Part shown: positions 55,901 to 64,000 of the stretch, piece after piece
Position numbering within the stretch: position 1 is the stretch's first letter
Layout: every line of letters begins with the position of its first letter
Assembly: GCF_014529535.1 (NCBI RefSeq)
Contig: NW_023503941.1
Coordinates: 3,904,942-3,968,941, forward strand
Source of the DNA: Bradysia coprophila
Lineage: Eukaryota; Arthropoda; Insecta; Diptera; Sciaridae
Length of the DNA: 64,000 nt
Reading direction: 5' to 3'
Made by a program: the position numbers and the translations under genes
Notes under the pieces: generated by a model
What the model saw: only the letters and a program-made list of their open reading frames with translations
Database searches by the model: none
Told to the model about the DNA's origin: nothing

Positions 55901-57718
55901 ATGAAGTACATTATACTTACGACACGCTTAATGTTACTATTGACAACAGTACGGAGTCAGCTTAGCCCTGAAGTAAATGTTATCAATCGACTGAATGAGT
56001 TCTTCTGCTTCGATCACAACATCTTTTTGCTGGATGTTTCTGTGCAAGATCAAAATCGACACGTTCTCATCAGCGCTAGAAGTGATGTGCACATTACGCC
56101 TCAAACAGTTTACATATTTGATCCCAAGAGCAATCTCAACGTAACTCAACAGAAACTGCAAAAAACGTTGACGACAGAAAATGGCCGGAATACATTTTTA
56201 ATCGTTGTCGCTGCTGAGTTTAGCTTTAAGTCGACCATAAATGGCACACATATTTTGGATGAGGTGATCGCGATGCAGCCGATCAAGAACAATGTGAAAA
56301 TTGGAATCTTTTTCGAAAAGACAATCAGTTCAATGGAAATGGTATTGCAGCTATTTCAGTGGAGTTGGAGTAACAAGATTGTGAACATCTTTTGTGCGTT
56401 CTATTTGAACGTCAAGGAAGACACTGCATCGTCGTCGTTTAATGTATATCGATTTGATCCGTTTGAAGCAAAGTTTCTGATTAATTTGACGGGAAGCAAC
56501 TCGTTTCAAAATTATTTTTCCCCTGGCGACAAAATTCCGAATTATCACCACCACCCGTTCCGACTTTTTGGATTTTTTATCTGGGAAGTTCGCGATTTTG
56601 AAGCCGACTATTGGCGTACTGTTATACGCATTTTCAATGCATCGATGTCGATGATAAATGTCACCGATGAGGCTTACGCAGAAGGACGTTTCAAGACGGT
56701 AAGGGAAGATGCAGGAGTGTTTGTAATAAGTGTAAAACATAGCGTGGAGCATGTGGTGTTATATCCATTCGGATTTTCATGGCTACAGCTTTTAGTGCCT
56801 CATGCTCAGCCGTATACAAGCATCGTCGCCTATTTACAAAATTCAACGTGGACGCTTCTTTTTGGATACATTTTCGTTGTAATTGCGTCGGCTTCGTTTC
56901 TATTGGTCGTTTCCGGTTGTGTGCACACGAACAAAGGAAATTCGCTTGTTCGATGTGTTGTCGACGTCGTGAATCTTTTAATAAACGACAATTCAGCCAT
57001 CAGGTATAGACAGCTTCATCGTGCCGACATTTTTATCGTTGTACCGTTAACATTCACCGGGTTAATATTTACGAATGGCATTTTGTCTGTCTTTAAGAGC
57101 TACCTGACAGTGCCAATTTACCAGCGTCAAATCAAAACAATCGACGACCTATACAAATCCCATGTAACGATCGTCGCTAAAGGCAACTGGAATGGAACAG
57201 CTGAAATGCTGAGTAGACTGGACGGACAAAACTGGGACAAAAGAGTGCATTTGGCAGATCGAGACCAGTTTCAGGGAGGTATGGAACAATTGAACTATTC
57301 TGTAGCATATTCTGTGTTGAGCGTCTCGACGCCGGTGTATTTAAACATGCAGAAACGGTTAAACTTGAAAGCGTTTTATTTGATAACGGATCAGACTTTG
57401 AGTCAATACTTTTTGACGTTACCCGTCAATCCCGATTATCCATTTCTCGAGCAGTTAAACGTGATCCACCAGCGATTGATTTGTCATGGATTGGTTGAGA
57501 AGTGGATGTCAGATGCAGACGAAAAGGAAGTGTCACAATTAACGAAAGCCAAACGGGCTAGCCTTCAATTCAAAAGTAACGATTCAGATAGCGACGATTT
57601 TGGTGGCATAATAACGATTATTTCGTGTGGATGGCTTGCGGGTGGAACTATATTTATTTGCGAATTAGTTTGGAACAAAATTCAACCTCAAATTAATAAA
57701 TTGAAGCGGACACCTTGA
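55901..57718 (+). CDS. Divergent ionotropic receptor 4, intact
   Basis: Complete single-exon IR-family receptor of 605 residues, the most diverged of the four. Signal peptide about 1-19; QWSWSNKIVNIFCAFY (153-168) and FDPF (185-188) mark the extracellular region; PHAQPYTSI is at 300-308. Membrane segment 1 is near 318-340, the pore region near 350-376, and segment 2 near 377-398. Segment 3 (about 570-592) ends FICELVWN, like the paralogues, but the Trp shared by receptors 2 and 3 before it is not present here. A short basic tail follows. Frame intact, so probably functional. Ligand unknown. Confidence 0.9.
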   Translation: MKYIILTTRLMLLLTTVRSQLSPEVNVINRLNEFFCFDHNIFLLDVSVQDQNRHVLISARSDVHITPQTVYIFDPKSNLNVTQQKLQKTLTTENGRNTFLIVVAAEFSFKSTINGTHILDEVIAMQPIKNNVKIGIFFEKTISSMEMVLQLFQWSWSNKIVNIFCAFYLNVKEDTASSSFNVYRFDPFEAKFLINLTGSNSFQNYFSPGDKIPNYHHHPFRLFGFFIWEVRDFEADYWRTVIRIFNASMSMINVTDEAYAEGRFKTVREDAGVFVISVKHSVEHVVLYPFGFSWLQLLVPHAQPYTSIVAYLQNSTWTLLFGYIFVVIASASFLLVVSGCVHTNKGNSLVRCVVDVVNLLINDNSAIRYRQLHRADIFIVVPLTFTGLIFTNGILSVFKSYLTVPIYQRQIKTIDDLYKSHVTIVAKGNWNGTAEMLSRLDGQNWDKRVHLADRDQFQGGMEQLNYSVAYSVLSVSTPVYLNMQKRLNLKAFYLITDQTLSQYFLTLPVNPDYPFLEQLNVIHQRLICHGLVEKWMSDADEKEVSQLTKAKRASLQFKSNDSDSDDFGGIITIISCGWLAGGTIFICELVWNKIQPQINKLKRTP

Positions 57719-58586
57719 AGAAGGTGTACAACGCCCATGCGTTGTAGTCGATATCACACAAAAACTTTCATTTTCGTGTTAATGATTATTTACTACAAGT
57801 TCCACACGTGATGTGGAATTCGTTTACATTTTGGACAGCACAGTTGGATTTTTGACATTGGAATTTGTGGTGTGCTTGTTGCCATGTCTCTGTTGGAGTT
57901 TTTTCAGTTTTTTGTTACTTTTATTTGAAATTTTATTTTCGTTTGTTTCATTTTTGTGGAAAAATAGTTATTGATTAATGTTTCGGGTTTTGAATAGAGC
58001 AAAAGGCCAAAGAATTCAATAAATTATTGTTCACATATATTCATAGCCGTGAAATATCACCAAGATTTTTTATTTGCGATTCGTCACATTTTGGCGTTTC
58101 TTCTCAATGAACGTCAACACAAGGTATGGTCGAATGTCAAACTATGTCCTCCGGTTTGTATGAACTCTGGCAATTTTTCTTGTCAGTGCATCATTGTTGG
58201 TTGATTGAACGCTCTTCAAGCATGAGTGCTACACTAAATAGAGTACTGAAACGGTACAGTGTATCAAACAAATTTTGACACTGTAAAAAAATCTGGAAAC
58301 ATTTTTCGTACAAAATAGTACTCTATTTGGCAGCTGTCACTCAAAGCTTTTTTGCTTGAAGTGCGTTGGTTGATTTGTTCAATCACCACAACAAATCGTC
58401 AGAGTGTGAAGAAACGTCACGAAAAATCACCAAAGTGTGATTACCTCGGAATACCTTTATACATCTGAAGAGCCTAATTTGCTCTATTCTATTGTAGGGA
58501 TCAAGTAACTGGTCAGATCCGAAGGTAGGGGTAGCTGTTAAACTGGGCCTGCAGCATAATGGACTCACAATTATTTTTCAAAATTT
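57719..58586. other. intergenic, nothing recognised
   Basis: 3' flank of receptor 4. AATAAA near 58017 could serve as its polyadenylation signal. A loose inverted pair (AGAGTACTGAAAC near 58240 / GTACTCT near 58318) suggests a MITE at about 58215-58355. Confidence 0.4.
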
Positions 58587-58592
58587 TTTATT
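58587..58592 (-). other. polyadenylation signal of the Cys-rich peptide gene
   Basis: AATAAA on the - strand about 50 nt after the stop codon at 58644. Confidence 0.5.
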
Positions 58593-58643
58593 GCCCATTT
58601 TTCGAGTGGTTTTGTTCAATTATTGCTGAATAAGCAACACCAA

Positions 58644-59100
58644 TCAACCACAACAGCAACTACATGATGTCGTGCCACAAAAGCCTCCCATACTACCTCC
58701 AATGCCACAAGCACCTGGACAGATCATGTGAGGATAGCAAATATTTGGAGACCCACAAGCACGATCAACAAATCTGCAGGCGTCTGCAGTCGTCAGGCAA
58801 ATTGCTATAGAAAAGTAGAAGTAAGTTATAATGTGTCATCCATAAGGACATATTTATGGAACCAAGTGCAAGATACTTTATTAGGCGCTAGATTTGCCGG
58901 AGGTAAAATCCACGTCGTGTGCCTTACAAAGCCCTTTGCACCGAGTTGCATACAACGTTTTTTTTGCAACTGAGGCATCTAAAGTGCGCAAATTGTGCAC
59001 ATTATGATGCTGAGTTGCATAAAAAATTGTTACGGAAATTTCCTTGATTACCAAATAAAATGCCAACAATGATGAACACGAGGAGCTTTTGAGAAGTCAT
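58644..59100 (-). CDS. Secreted small Cys-rich peptide, two exons
   Basis: Exon 1 is 59100-59052, exon 2 is 58804-58644, and the intron is 247 nt (GT-AG, phase 1). The product has 69 residues. The first 25 (MTSQKLLVFIIVGILF, then AICLTTADA across the splice) form a clear signal peptide. The mature part of about 44 residues has ten cysteines, spaced CRFVDRAC, NIC, MIC, GAC, a Gly-rich turn (GIGGSMGG), and a C-terminal TTSCSCCCG. The density of cysteines suggests a disulphide-stabilised extracellular peptide; antimicrobial, inhibitory or structural roles are all possible. I do not recognise the family. TATAAATA lies 86 nt upstream of the ATG and AATAAA follows the stop, so the gene looks expressed. 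Confidence 0.75.
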
Positions 59101-59185
59101 AATTGTCGTCTTGAATCGACCAAAAGTTAAAATTTACTTGAAATGTTAATTGACTACTAACTGCATGGATCTGATTTTTTGTTTG

Positions 59186-59193
59186 TATTTATA
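59186..59193 (-). promoter_or_regulatory. TATA box of the Cys-rich peptide gene
   Basis: TATAAATA on the - strand, 86 nt before the ATG at 59100. It fits a transcription start about 30 nt further on and a leader of roughly 55-60 nt. Confidence 0.6.
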
Positions 59194-60440
59194 CCAATCG
59201 CGTTCCGCAGAGACCACCTAAAGTAAAGTTTTATCAGAACTGAACAGCCCACGCAAGTGGCAATCGCACTTGATAAGATGCTAAATCTGATGCTATTTTA
59301 AATAAAAAATACCGAGAAAAATACCAAAAGGAAAGTGCCACTTTAATCAATCAATTCGTAATTCGTTGCATAAATACTGATTATGGTAATAGGTCGCATG
59401 CAGGCCTGGACGACCGAAAAGAATTCAAATCGCATTGCGGTCTATATATCGACATTAAACACTGTTTTTCGGAGTATTACCAAACATTATTTCTCTCAAT
59501 TATTCCATTGATATGACGTCATTATTATTTATCTAGGTACATGAATATATCGATAAGTTGATCGTTTCCGCAATACAATAAAACATAATAAGGTACCAGT
59601 GAATATACCACGCACTAATACTCTTCTGTATAGTACACGTACACTCGCTACACTCGTGTTTGTGCAATATACAGAAGAGTATTAATTCTCGGTATATTCA
59701 CCGGTACCTTAATATACTATTTTTTTCCTGATTTTTAAGCAAGGAGATACTTGGCGTTACTTGGGATGTGATCTGTATTAAAGTTCATCAGCTTGTCCTA
59801 GTGCTGTTGAATGGACAGACCTTCTTGCATTTTTCGTTAAAGGTGAGTGTTCTCTCTAATTGATAGTTTTGAATTTTGGCAGTCAACTGAACACCTCCTC
59901 CTGCCCATACTTGTCCAGGTCTTTTTGTGTCGTAAAAGAAAGCTGTGTGCGCCTTAAGGCCTTTAGATTTTTCTTTGTTCCATTTGTTTGGCACGAAAAG
60001 CTGTGGAACAATTTTTTTATTCCCAGAAAATAAAAAATTGTTTGTCTGGCCGGAAAAGCCATTGACAAGAAAAGTTTTAAAGTCGAAGCTTTCCGAAAGT
60101 ACAATATCTTTTTGAAAATTTTCTTCTGTTCTGGAAGGTATGGCCCATTAGCGATATTTCATGGAAGAACTTTTTATTGGAGGAGTCGGAATGAAGTCGG
60201 TATTAGGGTTCCCCCAAAAAGTGTCCCGGAAAACTCATCAGCTTTGAAGCCATTTTCTTTGACCATTTCCAATCCATTTTTGTGAATGAAGTGTCATTCG
60301 TTAGCTTCATTCAAGTACTTCTGAATTCAACCGGCCAGCTATGATCCATGCTCAAGAGCTGGGGATATGGTCAGGGAAACTTATGTATGTCAAGTTCGGA
60401 CTGTTTAAGTTTTTTTCTAGATCAAAATGATCTATAATTT
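59194..60440. other. intergenic with one hairpin and a dispersed repeat
   Basis: 59590-59710 is a hairpin (AAGGTACCAGTGAATATACC opposite GGTATATTCACCGGTACCTT; ACTCTTCTGTATA opposite TATACAGAAGAGT). 59965-60050 resembles 49090-49170. No gene supported. Confidence 0.5.
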
Positions 60441-62455
60441 GAGATACCGAAAAGAACGTGTCGAAAAAAGTTTCAAATTTGGGCCCTTGGACTAATGCCG
60501 CACAGTGTTCCAAAACGTTACTGCCACATTCATAAATCTATTTTTGACATCAGTACGTCACTTTGCGACCCCTTTATGTCCGGAATTACCCTACAGTAAC
60601 AGTAGACTTTCGAAAAACCAAGAAAAATTTTTGTTGGTTTTTTGGGTTTTGGAGCCCATTTTCCCCGTGAGGGGTTTGTAAATTTTCCATGTTAAATATA
60701 AAAATCCTAAGGACGTTGCAACTTGCATTGAGACACCTCAAGCATACTCCTTATGGTATTTTCTATGTTCCCGAACCTACCTGCTCACCAATCGCTGTAA
60801 AACAGATCTCTTATTCCACATTTTCATCAATAACCAAAAAAATTCAAAAAAGCCTCATGAAATAAAATCGTTGTCTCTAACATTTCTGCAGTAGTAAGTG
60901 AAGGCGAGAGGCAGGGGAACATAGAAAATACCATAAGGAGTATGCTTGAGGTGTCTCAATGCAAGTTGCAACGTCCTTAGGATTTTTATATTTAACATGG
61001 AAAATTTACAAACCCCTCACGGGGAAAATGGGCTCCAAAACCCAAAAAACCAACAAAATTTTTTCTTGGTTTTTCGAAAGTCTACTGTTACTGTAGGGTA
61101 ATTCCGGACATAAAGGGGTCGCAAAGTGACGTACTGATGTCAAAAATAGATTTATGAATGTGGCAGTAACGTTTTGGAACACTGTGTGCCGCTACTCGGC
61201 CCTAAGTGTTTTTTGCACATAAATCGAGTAAATCTCATCCGATTTTGCTAGATTTAGTTTTTTATGGAAGGGAATTGAATACCGAAAACAACGTGGCGAA
61301 AAAAGTTTCAAATTTGGTCCCTTGGACTAAGGCCGCTACCCGGGCCTAAGTGTTTTTTGCACATAAATCGAGTAAATCTCATCCGATTTTTCTAGTTTTT
61401 GTTTCATTTGAGAGATAATTGAATGCCGAATAGAATGATGGCGAAAAAAGTTTCAAATTTGGTCCCTTGGACTAAGGCCGCTACTCGGCCCTAAGTGTTT
61501 TTTTGCACATAAATCGAGTAAATCTCATCCGATTTTGCTAGATTTAGTTTTTTATGGAAGGGAATTGAATACCGAAAACAACGTGGCGAAAAAAGTTTCA
61601 AATTTGGTCCCTTGGACTAAGGCCGCTACCCGGGCCTAAGTGTTTTTTGCACATAAATCGAGTAAATCTCATCCGATTTTTCTAGTTTTTGTTTCATTTG
61701 AGAGATAATTGAATGCCGAATAGAATGATGGCGAAAAAAGTTTCAAATTTGGTCCCTTGGACTAAGGCCGCTACTCGGCCCTAAGTGTTTTTTGCACATA
61801 AATCGAGTAAATCTCATCCGATTTTGCTAGATTTAGTTTTTTATGGAAGGGAATTGAATACCGAAAACAACGTGGCGAAAAAAGTTTCAAATTTGGTCCC
61901 TTGGACTAAGGCCGCTACCCGGGCCTAAGTGTTTTTTGCACATAAATCGAGTAAATCTCATCCGATTTTGCTAGTTTTTGTTTCATTTGAGAGATAATGG
62001 AATGCCGAATAGAATTATAGCAAAAAAAAGTTTTAAATTTGGGCCCTTGGTCTAAGGCCGCTACTCGGCCCTAAGTGTTGCACATAAATCGAGTAAATAT
62101 CATCCGAGTTTGCTAATTTTTGTTTTATTTGAGAGGTAATTGAATACCCAATGGAAAGTTGGCAAAAAATTTTGGGTTTCTAAAATAATGTCGTAAATTG
62201 TTGGTTTTATTTGAAAGGTACTTCGTACGGGCTTTCGTAATTGCGCTATGCGCAATTTTAAAAATGAACACTTTCAGTAAATTTGAGCATGCCCAACTTG
62301 ACTTGCATTTTGGTAACAGACGCATTAGAGGGTTGTAGACGTATTAGAGGTCCGGGCGTATTACGGCTACGTTCGTATTATGGTTACGGACGAAATAGGA
62401 TTACGGGACGTACGGGGCTAAGTCGCAGCAAACGCTCCGACTGTTCTGATGCCTT
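60441..62455. mobile_element. Minisatellite-bearing element, copy 4, with a nested insertion
   Basis: The left end is missing; it begins inside a unit (ATACCGAAAAGAACGTG). About seven ~145-bp units follow between 61190 and 62100. Two unit variants alternate (CTACTCGGCCCTAAG and CTACCCGGGCCTAAG), a higher-order dimer of about 290 bp. The right end is CGCTCCGACTGTTCTGATGC at about 62435-62455, preceded by the GGACGAAATAGGATTACGGG phrase. Confidence 0.75.
60501..61186. mobile_element. foldback element nested in copy 4 (686 bp)
   Basis: CACAGTGTTCCAAAACGTTA at the left and its exact reverse complement at the right start arms of about 280 bp that are almost identical (for example ACGTCACTTTGCGACCCCTT and GCATACTCCTTATGGTATTT). 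TGCCG flanks both ends (60496-60500 and 61187-61191). It split one minisatellite unit, whose two halves are still recognisable on either side. Confidence 0.8.
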
Positions 62456-62460
62456 GTTTC

Positions 62461-62837
62461 TTATGAACTGGCCTGCTGTCGACAGAATTCAGAAAAGAAC
62501 CAGAATATCGTCAGTATTTCCTGGGGTTCTATAGTTCTAGGATAGGGAAGACAGTGGACCATGAAGACGTGACTTATTTTTAGGAACTGACCTCTGGTGA
62601 CTTCAAATTTGTTAAAAATCCAAACGTTAGCCGAAATAGTGTCCAACAACGTAAGAAATGTCAAGGGTCTAGCACAAATAAGTGGTAGGAACATCAGAAT
62701 TCGACATTATCTTGAATGAGTTACTCCATAAACAGTCACAAAAATAATGTCATCGGGGAACGGGACAAATAAAATCATGTTTACTTCCCAAAGAAAAAGC
62801 TTTCGTAAACTGTAATTTTCAGAGGAATATCGACCAT
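62461..62837. other. intergenic, nothing recognised
   Basis: Short frames only, no motif. Confidence 0.35.
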
Positions 62838-62935
62838 ATTATTTATTTATTTATTTATTAAATAGGGCGTATGACTAGTTACTCAGTCATACTGCACTTA
62901 GGCCGCCTGTGGGCCCATTGTGCTCACCCTTTTGG
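62838..62935 (-). mobile_element. 3' end of a non-LTR retrotransposon
   Basis: On the - strand, GTGAGCACAATGGGCCCACA, then GGCGGCCTAAGTGCAGTATG, ends in a run of AATA units (62838-62858 on the + strand). A short transcript-like end with a simple tail is typical of LINE 3' ends. Too short to assign a clade. Confidence 0.4.
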
Positions 62936-64000
62936 AAAAATAAATTTATAAAAAGTTGGTGCCGACGTGCACTGCATATGTATTTAGAGCGGAAACTTTC
63001 CATACTACACGTATGTAGTTAAGAATATCCCTTCAGTGCACTATTTTGATGTTACCGTATGTTAATGGTGATGTTACCCAAGCAATTATACCTACAAATG
63101 TACAAATGCTCGGCATTGGCACCTGTAGTGGGTGTGTAGTAGTAATTACACAAACAAACGATTACGTGGAACGCTTACAAGCGAATATTCCTTCTGGAAC
63201 TCCAATTGCCATTAACAAAGCTCGACTTGTTCTCTTTTACATAGCTCGACTAGAAATTCGTCGTGTAACAAATCCCGACAAGGCCTGATATGTTCAATTT
63301 CTACTTAGCTCGACTAGAGCCGTGAATTTTGTCGTGAGACAGGGCCCGACCAGGGCTTACGTTTTTTTTTTTTTTTTTTTTTATTATTATTATTACATAG
63401 ACCGACTAGGGACGTTTGTTACACAAAACCCGACTAGGGTTTCGTTGCATAGCTCGACTAGAACTATTTTTTGTCGTGAGACAAAGCCCGACTTGGGCAC
63501 GATGTAATTAATCGCTATAGCTCGATTAGAATTATTTCGCCGTGAGACGAAGCCCGACTGAGGCATCGTTTAATTCATTTCATAGCTCGATTAGAACTAT
63601 TTATTGTCGTGAGACAGCTCACAGTGAATCTAGGTTATAAACCCGAGAGAACAAAAGTCGAAATGAAAACCGCATGACCACAAACAAAAGAACAATGATC
63701 TTCTTTGTACGCACCACTTTTATACAAAAGCAAACGAACATGATACATGAATACTTGTATAAAATCACAGCAAAAAAATAGACAAGCACAGGAAAACAAA
63801 TCTAAATGGACTAATTATATTGTTGAATTACAATTATTGAATTACAAATTCACAAAATCAAAATTTTGTAGCGCAATGCAAGACGAAAACGCATTTTAGA
63901 GAGCGACGTAAAAACACGTCCGTTCTCCATGCCGTCTCTACTCGTCTCTATCGACCATAACATCCCAAATATAGAACATTCCATAATCCTTGAACAGAAA
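62936..64000. repeat. degenerate tandem repeat around CTCGACTAGA, plus microsatellite
   Basis: From about 63220 to 63620, units of roughly 70-85 bp repeat ATAGCTCGA(C/T)TAGAA, TTTGTCGTGAGACA and AGCCCGACT(A/T)GGGC with much decay. A T-run followed by (TTA)n lies at about 63363-63395. A frame at 63046-63288 partly overlaps the repeats and has no recognisable similarity. The last 350 bp show nothing. Confidence 0.55.

Noticed and set aside
63046..63288. 80-codon + strand frame near the window end
   Set aside because: No recognisable motif, and its 3' part merges into the CTCGACTAGA tandem repeat.

Overview
The window looks like a piece of an AT-rich insect genome, most likely a dipteran of fungus-gnat type. 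The reasons are short introns of about 50-70 nt, insect gene families (ionotropic receptors, CLIP and dumpy-like modules, small secreted Cys-rich proteins) and very many small DNA transposons. The species assignment is inference. Most of the 64 kb is repeat-derived; the genes are islands in it.

Genes. Four intronless genes of one divergent ionotropic-receptor (IR) family lie on the + strand: 2633-4267, 15915-17729, 26099-27889 and 55901-57718. The first carries an in-frame TGA where two paralogues have Trp, just before the last membrane segment; the frame stays open past it to 4462. A broken IR fragment lies at 20248-20915. On the - strand, nine exons with matching phases between 34342 and 39693 assemble into a 770-residue mosaic protein: signal peptide, trypsin-like domain, dumpy-like EGF modules, CLIP domain, and a second trypsin-like domain whose catalytic His is Gln. 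A decayed partial copy lies at 28615-29661. Two small two-exon secreted protein genes are also on the - strand: a 166-residue protein with a probable double-psi beta-barrel (22988-23799) and a 69-residue peptide with ten cysteines in its last 44 residues (58644-59100). Neither is a single open frame; both appear only after splicing.

Repeats. At least five insertions have exact 8-bp target duplications and hAT-like ends (355-1126, 10297-12287, 11349-11852 nested in the previous one, 20670-20846, 44209-45386). A further hAT-like element with decayed transposase fills the large intron of the mosaic protease gene. One inverted-repeat element family carries an internal ~145-bp minisatellite (about 4, 11 and 7 units in the copies near 36.2, 45.5 and 60.4 kb; about one degenerate unit near 40 kb). 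A second large inverted-repeat family, rich in AACGGTT, occurs near 13.5-15.5 kb and 52.6-54.8 kb, each copy upstream of an IR gene. Many hairpin MITEs, a LINE remnant, an LTR-like fragment and AT-rich tracts make up the rest.

How they fit. The IR genes suggest a locally expanded chemosensory family with birth and death in progress. The mosaic protease, the Cys-rich peptide and the barrel protein are all predicted to be secreted and fit extracellular, defence or digestive roles, but no shared pathway can be shown from the sequence.
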